From Lunularia cruciata (Eukaryota > Streptophyta > Marchantiopsida > Lunulariales > Lunulariaceae), in assembly GCA_948567375.1 (NCBI GenBank), contig OX419757.1, forward strand, positions 16,940,974 through 17,004,973: a stretch of DNA of 64,000 bases. The letters are read 5' to 3'. Below the pieces are notes generated by a model. The model saw nothing but the letters and a program-made list of their open reading frames with translations. It was not told the origin of the DNA and made no database searches. The translations under genes and the position numbers were made by a program. Below, piece by piece: positions 58,601-64,000 of the stretch (position 1 is its first letter; each line of letters starts with the position of its first letter).

Positions 58601-59652
58601 GAACCTTAGCTTGGTAGAGCAACGTAGGATGTGCTTGATAGGTATCACCACTCGGACACTTGTGAGCTCTATGCCTATCAAGACAATCCAAGCACATGTT
58701 GGGGGCAATGGACCGAGTGGACATGGGATTCTTGGGACACAGCCAATAGCTACTAGGGAGAGTGGTCTACTTGGAGTCCATCCAAGTGAACGTAGTCTCC
58801 TTGGATTACACTTTTGGTCTACTTGGGATGCAGCTAGAGGACGTGTGGAGCTTGCAACCAAAGTGGAGTGAGTTTTTCACACAAAGGTTGGGACTTCTAG
58901 TGATCAGAGGCATGACACTACTACTCCCCAGTGCAGCAGCCAGTCTATACGTCTTCCACACTTGTGATGGTTATAGAGGATACTTGGGAGCCAGATCTTG
59001 GATCCAAGCTTATAGGAGAGGAAAGACAAAGGGTTTGGAGGTTCTTGAGGAGCTACACGAGTTGTTTTCCTTCATTTTGAAGGATTTGGGTGCTCTAAAA
59101 GGACTTGGTATACAGATTGAGCTGACTAGCGATAGACCAGTTTTTTGACATACTCATTGCTATAGTGACATGGAGAGGACATTGATTCAAAGCCGGAGTA
59201 GAGACCTTTTTGAGGCTGGTTTGGTGGAGATCTCACATGGAGAGTATGCATCAGCTACAATGATGCTAGCTAAGAAGGATATGCATAGCAACTACACAAA
59301 TAGGCAAATGGGTGGAGATTACCATCCTATCAACCAACAGACCAAGGCTGATTGGTATGCCATGCCTACACCAAAGGAGATTTTTTTATGTGATTGAGCA
59401 TGCAAAGGTCTTCAGTACTTTGGATCTTCAAGCGAGATATCATCAGTTGCCGATCAGAGAGGAGGACAAGTCCAAGACAACATTTTGGGCTATTGATCCT
59501 CACAACAAGGATGTGTTATATTAGTGGAAGTTCTTACTATTTGGGTTGAAGAACGCTCTTGCCAAGTTCTAGAGGGTCATGGATAGGATCCTAGCTGGAA
59601 TGGATTTTTCTTGGTGCTATATTGATGACATTTTGGTCTATAACACTACTAT
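58601..59652 (+). pseudogene. Family 3 RT, first part, with linker
   Basis: After a linker (58600-59140) with SYVFHTCDGYRGY-like text, RT begins around 59170: RDLFEAGLVEISHGEYASA, MPTPKEIF, FSTLDLQARYHQLPI and the active site YIDDIL at 59618-59635, both Asp kept. Stops at 59146, 59396 and 59521. The frame is interrupted right after the active site by a solo LTR. Confidence 0.88.
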
Positions 59653-60388
59653 TGTAATACCAAGAGCTAGCCATATGATCTAGATGTGAAATTTGGTTTG
59701 GTAACATCTAGAATGATGTTACACATGATGGTCAAAATAGATCAGATAGAAGTATCACCAAAAAAGTACTTCTACTAATAGAGTAGAAACCAAAATAGAC
59801 TTGAGAACCTTAGAACCAATAGCTAGACATATGATTTAAAGGTGAGAATTGGTTTGGTGACATATGGAAGGATGTTACACATGATGGACTTAACAGATCA
59901 GAAAGAGGTATCACCAAAAGGGGACTTTTACTAATAGAGTAGGAACCAAAATATGCCTGAAATCTTTGAAGGCAATTTTGGAGGCCTAAACGGATGAATT
60001 AGGCCTCAAAAATGTGCACAGTTTCCCCCCAATAGAAGAAGGGTTGGCCTTTCCTCCCCTTGGTTTTTCTTGTCGAGAGCTTTCCAATGGTACCTTACTC
60101 GCGTGATTTTGAGACTCCTACAAGAAGATTCCCTAAAATATTCTCTCTGATCAAAGCTTGTTTGACCAACCAGATAGGACCTAGACCGACATGTCACCCA
60201 TCCAAGTAAGTAATCCAAGGGTGGAGCTTGCTGACATGTCACCTATCTGTGTGCCTAATCCTATGGTAGAGCTTCCTTGGAGGAGATCCTCTTTGTCTAT
60301 ATAATAAAGAGAAGGTGCTCCTTTGGGGCACCGAATGTTGAGTGTATAATCTGTGTTTTCTCTCTTCTCTTGTCCTCAGAGTATTACA
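59653..60388 (+). mobile_element. Solo LTR of a third LTR family, inside RT
   Basis: 736 bp, TGTAATAC at one end and GTATTACA at the other (8-bp perfect inverted ends), flanked by the 5-bp target duplication ACTAT (59648-59652 and 60389-60393). RT sequence is continuous across it. A TATA-like CTATATAATAAAG is at about 60297. Within it, two blocks of about 152 bp are repeated (59661-59812 and 59815-59965; shared AGGATGTTACACATGATGG-like text). Confidence 0.95.
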
Positions 60389-60393
60389 ACTAT

Positions 60394-61170
60394 GGAGGAG
60401 CATGAGAGACATTTGTTGGAGGTGTTTGAGAGGTTGAGATCTCATGGACTCAAATTACATCTTGGGAAGTTTAGGTTCTTCCATGAGCAGGTTGAGTATT
60501 TGGATCACACTATCTACCTCAGAAGACTTGGTGTTCAGCAGACCAAGGTGGTGGCTATTGCACAAAATCCTTGGTCTACAAATGTGAGCAGAGTGCAAGC
60601 ATTCCTTGGGTTGGCAAACTTCTATTGCCATTATGTTAGAGGATTTATTGCCATTGCCAAGGCTTGACAAAGCTGACCAAGCTTACACATGAGCGGTGTT
60701 GAGTAGGAAAGAGCTTTTGTAGAGCTCAAGGAGAGGTTGACACCTGCTCTTATTTTGAAGAGACCGATCAGAGGATGACCATTTCAGGTTCACACTAATT
60801 GGAGTATGTTGGGGCTTGGAGCAATGCTCACCCAACATGATGATGAGGGGAAGGAGTTTATGGTGGCCTATGCTAGTTGCTCTAACAATTCAGCAGAGGC
60901 AAAATATAGTTCTCATGAGGGAGAGTGCTTGGTAGCAGTTTGGGCAATAGCACATTTCCAATTTTACCTATTTGGTAACCCCTTCATTCTCATCACTGAT
61001 CATCAGCCATTGAAGTGGTTGATGGAGTCCAACAAGCTTTTAGGAAAGCTTGCACAACGGGCTCTAATTTCATAGGAGTATAATTTCATGGTTATTCACA
61101 AACATGGAGTGGTGAACCATGATGCAGATGGGTTGAGTAGAAACCCATGTCCTAGCCAGTAGGATCAGAC
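60394..61170 (+). pseudogene. Family 3 RT second part and RNase H
   Basis: RT resumes with MEEHERHLLEVFERL and HLGKFRFFHEQVEYL, then LGLANFYCHYVRGF. RNase H is at about 60780-61130: WSMLGLGAMLTQHDDEG, the SHEGECLVAVWAI box (Glu kept), TDHQPLKWL, and the terminal NHDADGLSR-like piece at about 61120. Stops at 60665, 60777 and 61075. Confidence 0.85.
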
Positions 61171-61360
61171 CAGAGCACATTGGCATGGTGAGACAAATGA
61201 GGAGATGGTGTCAAGTTGGCATGCATTGGCCTTTCTTTGTATATTTTCTGAGGCTTTGGTGGTATCTCTCTTAATGCATATAGGAGGAGTTATTGAGGTC
61301 ACAGATCTAGAGAGTGAAGATATTGGTTAAGTTTAGTGAGACATTCATGATGATGTATTA

Positions 61361-62460
61361 GTGATGGACTATCTTTGCACTGGTGTTGTGGGTGGCACAA
61401 TTGGGGCCAAGGAGAGAGACTGTGTGCTTCAGCAAGCCATACGGTTCAGATTGGAGTGTAGATACCTTTTGCGTGTATGGGAGGATGGTAGTGTGAGAGT
61501 AGTACCACTTCCATCTCAAAGACTACAGTTGATTTGTCATGCTCATGAGGAGCTAGGACATTTTGGAGTAAAGTATACATATAGCTTACTCCAGAGTCAT
61601 TATTGGTGGTACGATATGCAGATCGATGTACAATAGTTTGTTGTCAAATGTGTGGTTTGTGATCGAGGTAGAGCATCATTCAATGCTCCTATGTCCTAGT
61701 TGCACCCATTACCTATCAAGGGATTGGGTTACCGTTGGAGTTTGGACTTTGCTAGACCTTTACCGCTAACTGTGAGACATCATTGGTATGTTTTGGTGAT
61801 GGTGTAGCACTTCCCTAAGTGGATTGAGTTGGTGGCACTTCTTGACAAGTCCGGTGAAGGGATGGCTTACTCGTTCCTAGACCAAGTTCTTAGTCATTTT
61901 GGTGCACCAACTGAGGTGTTGACCGATCAAGGTATACAATTCTTAGGGGAGTTTCAGGTCTTGTGTGACAAGGCTTTGATTGACCATCATACTACCTCTT
62001 GAGATCACCCTGAGGCAGATGGCAAGGCAAATGGCTTAGCAGAGAGAGTGGTCTAGATGGTGAAAAGAGGATTGCAAAAGTATGGTTTGTAGAGAGGCCA
62101 CTTGGGAGATTGGGATCTCTAGTTACCTTGGTTGGCCATGGGCTATCAATTCAGTTGGCAAGCTTCCTTAGTATCCTTCTCTGCTTACTTTCTACTCTAT
62201 GGATGAGATCCAAATTTACCTGTAGCCATTCATCAAGATGTTACTATAGTTTTGGACTTGGATGATCTAGATGTATGGATAAGTGCATGTTCTCAACGTG
62301 CAGGGATCTTTTGGAGAGTGATGCCGATGGCCTTTGAGAACTTGGCAATTTCTTAGCATAGAGATACCTTATGCTATGCTACCATTTGAGGAGGAGGTTA
62401 TAGACACTCAATCCATCAATTTCATCCAAGAGACTATGTATATCTACAATAGACAATAGT
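61361..62460 (+). pseudogene. Family 3 integrase
   Basis: HHCC zinc-binding part: HEELGH (two His) at about 61546 and CVVC at about 61650. Core: LDFARPL (first Asp), LTDQG (second Asp, about 61920) and GLAERVV (Glu, about 62040). Stops at 61634, 61807 and 62055. Everything needed for the D,D-35-E triad can still be read. Confidence 0.85.
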
Positions 62461-62794
62461 GACGACACTTGATGTTTCGACAGGCCGCACTATCTTGAGA
62501 ATGTGTGAGGTTTTGCCATCTGGAGTCCTTGTGTTAGAAGGAGGTGATGGTGTTGTTTGGAAGGATCATGTGCACAATTGTGTGCCATGCCACCTCTCTA
62601 ACATTGATGGTACTATGGACCCAAGCTTAGCACTTTTACGTGTAGGCTTGAGGTGTATGTTATGTGGCTCTTCTGGTGGAGCTGATACTATGTTAGTGTG
62701 TGATAGTTGTTTGGGAGGATGGCATATGGCATGTATGACTCCTCCCCTCACGGTGGTTCCTCAAGGATAGTGGTTATGTCTTAGATGTACTTGA
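62459..62794 (+). pseudogene. C-terminal PHD finger of family 3 polyprotein
   Basis: After a linker (VWKDHVHNCVPCHLSNIDGT), a full C4HC3 set: Cys at 62654 and 62663, Cys at 62699 and 62708, His at 62723, Cys at 62732, Cys at 62777 and 62786. Order is CMLC, CDSC, HMAC, CLRC. TPPLTVVPQG, stop, W is the standard PHD phrase before the last pair, with the TAG at 62768-62770 in place of the usual acidic or Asn residue. The reading ends at TGA 62792-62794. PHD fingers bind histone H3 tails; here it sits where other gypsy elements carry a chromodomain. Confidence 0.9.
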
Positions 62795-62949
62795 TTTTTA
62801 GCTAGTTCATTCTTTATATGGTATAGATTACAGACAGGCAACTAACAATGGGGCTCCATAGCACTTGACCTTCTGATCTTTGCCCATCATAGGGTATACC
62901 ATATACTTGGAGTAAATGGCTATCTAGAGTTAGGGAGACCTAACCACCA

Positions 62950-62966
62950 GCTAGGGGGGGAGGCGA
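62950..62966 (+). other. Polypurine tract of family 3
   Basis: AGCTAGGGGGGGAGGCGA directly before TTGTAGCAC, the plus-strand primer that fixes the 3' LTR start. Confidence 0.8.
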
Positions 62967-62967
62967 T

Positions 62968-63515
62968 TGTAGCACTTTAGAGTCTATGTATGACTTATGT
63001 GTGAGTTGTGCTTCTATAGTGTATGATGTTTACAGTGATGTATGTTGTGTGGCAATGTATATATGCACAACAACTATCACGTCATTTGTAGTGTTGCATC
63101 TAGAGTTCTTGGACACTAGAGTTGTAGTGATAGTAGTTAGAGGTATTTTAGCAATTTCCCATAGACTACTTTTTGATGGTCAAATTTTGTGTTTGGGGTA
63201 TTGACTTCATGGTGAGGCCCACCATCACTTTGCATTGTTCACACCATTGGGTGTGTCATCAATGGGACCATTAGGGTTTCAGACCTAGCTTAAGTCCAAG
63301 GGTATAATTTCAAAGTGCAGCTTCAGAGAGCTCACTTCTCTTATGTTGAGCCTTTGAGTTCCTAGCTATGGTGGACAACCAGCAAGCATCACTTGGATTC
63401 TATTAGCTAGAGTGGGTGTGGCTTGACTATAATCAGTGCCTAGTTGTTGGCAGTTTCTAGAGTGATAGATCAAGTACTGATCTGAATTGAGTTGATTCAA
63501 GAGTTGTAAACGATC
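62968..63515 (+). repeat. 3' LTR of family 3 element, truncated
   Basis: Starts TGTAGCACTTTAGAGTC. It is collinear with 52640-53070 from about 63085. The remaining 1.4 kb of LTR is missing. Confidence 0.8.
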
Positions 63516-63525
63516 TCATTGTTAT

Positions 63526-63615
63526 GGCACCTTAGAGCCTATGTATGACTTATGTGTGAGTTGTGCTTCTATAGTGTATGATGTTGATAGCGATGTATAT
63601 ACACATGACATTATC
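63526..63615 (+). repeat. Second copy of the family 3 LTR start
   Basis: GCACCTTAGAGCCTATG and following sequence repeat 62970-63060 with few changes, placed right after the truncated 3' LTR. Confidence 0.75.
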
Positions 63616-64000
63616 TATAGTAAAAATGTAGATAGGAGTTTCATTTTTGTCATTCTAGCTTTTCCATGAAAGTTTTGGAAAATTTACATTAAAGAAAGGA
63701 GGAATATTATTGTCTTCATTATTTCAGTGGTGTTCTTGGTAGCTTTCCAAAAAGAAGTGATAGTAGACGGTTGTGTCCTTTGCTTCACTTCCCCATCAAT
63801 AGTTGCATGATAATCTTGTTGGGACAATGGATAGGAACAAGAACAACAATGGATAGAATTACCTCTAGGGATTGGGATGATGAGTAGAGATGACGGATAG
63901 AATTGCATCTGGGGTTAGGGATAACTTATTGTCCTCCCCCTTTGGTATCTTACTAGATATTTTCTTTTATTTGAAGTCCTTGATGTTTTTTCTTTATCAT
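63616..64000. other. No gene recognised
   Basis: AT-rich end of the window. ATGGATAGAATTACCTC and ACGGATAGAATTGCATC (63850-63912) form a short imperfect repeat. Confidence 0.4.

Larger units (their letters stand above)
52630..63515 (+). mobile_element. Family 3 Ty3/gypsy element with DNA methyltransferase and PHD finger
   Basis: An 11-kb element: 5' LTR (52630-54509, start missing), primer-like site, gag with zinc knuckle, protease, C5 DNA methyltransferase, RT, RNase H, integrase, PHD finger, polypurine tract (62950-62966) and a 3' LTR cut short (62968-63515). The RT is split by a 736-bp solo LTR. Stops are frequent in every domain, so it is inactive. The same family is present at 3594-10345 and 18156-29032. 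The domain order follows Ty3/gypsy (RT-RNaseH-integrase), with the methyltransferase placed between protease and RT. Confidence 0.93.

Noticed and set aside
1-64000. CRISPR arrays, bacterial operons, tRNA or rRNA genes.
   Set aside because: None seen; spliced genes and plant retroelements make this eukaryotic nuclear DNA. I cannot exclude a missed tRNA without a covariance search.

Overview
This is nuclear DNA from a plant. The evidence is plant-type Ty3/gypsy LTR retrotransposons, a MKK6-type MAP kinase kinase with GT-AG introns, and low gene density. The second real gene encodes WASH1 (WASHC1), an Arp2/3 activator generally regarded as missing from flowering plants. With the DNA-methyltransferase retrotransposon, that makes a seed-free land plant (bryophyte, lycophyte or fern) my best guess. 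This is an inference, not something the sequence proves.

Layout. 1-29032 is a nest of decayed transposons. Family 1 is a Ty3/gypsy element with LTRs of about 690 bp starting TGTAACAC. It is present as a truncated minus copy (1-2316), a plus copy with both LTRs and most of pol deleted (3834-8641), a minus 5' half (10346-14377) and a plus 3' half (about 14390-18155). Family 3, the methyltransferase element, appears as an LTR-gag fragment split by the 3834-8641 copy (3594-3833 and 8642-10345). It appears again as a minus LTR fragment (18156-18362 and 27640-29032) split by a hAT-like DNA transposon, which itself carries a full-length chromodomain gypsy element (20905-26492, target duplication TCCTC). 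29033-51830 is the gene island: MKK6-like gene (minus, 32286 to at least 34897), WASH1 (plus, 42097-48260, 15 exons, 574 aa in my model), an unrecognised 255-aa reading frame (minus, 49084-49851), and small dispersed repeats. After an AT-rich stretch, 52630-63610 holds a nearly complete but stop-riddled family 3 element.

The main discovery is the architecture of that last element: gag with zinc knuckle, aspartic protease, a C5 cytosine DNA methyltransferase (motifs I, IV, VI, VIII, IX/X in order), reverse transcriptase, RNase H, integrase, and a C-terminal PHD finger. A retroelement carrying both a DNA methylation writer and a probable histone reader suggests chromatin control by the element itself. 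A 736-bp solo LTR of another family (target duplication ACTAT) interrupts its reverse transcriptase just after the YIDDIL motif. All transposon proteins here are broken; many stops lie where Gln, Arg or Trp codons are expected, as cytosine deamination would give.

The two host genes are unrelated in function: MKK6-type kinases act in MAPK cascades (cytokinesis in Arabidopsis), and WASH1 drives Arp2/3 actin branching on endosomes. Exon limits come from splice consensus and remembered family alignments, without transcripts.
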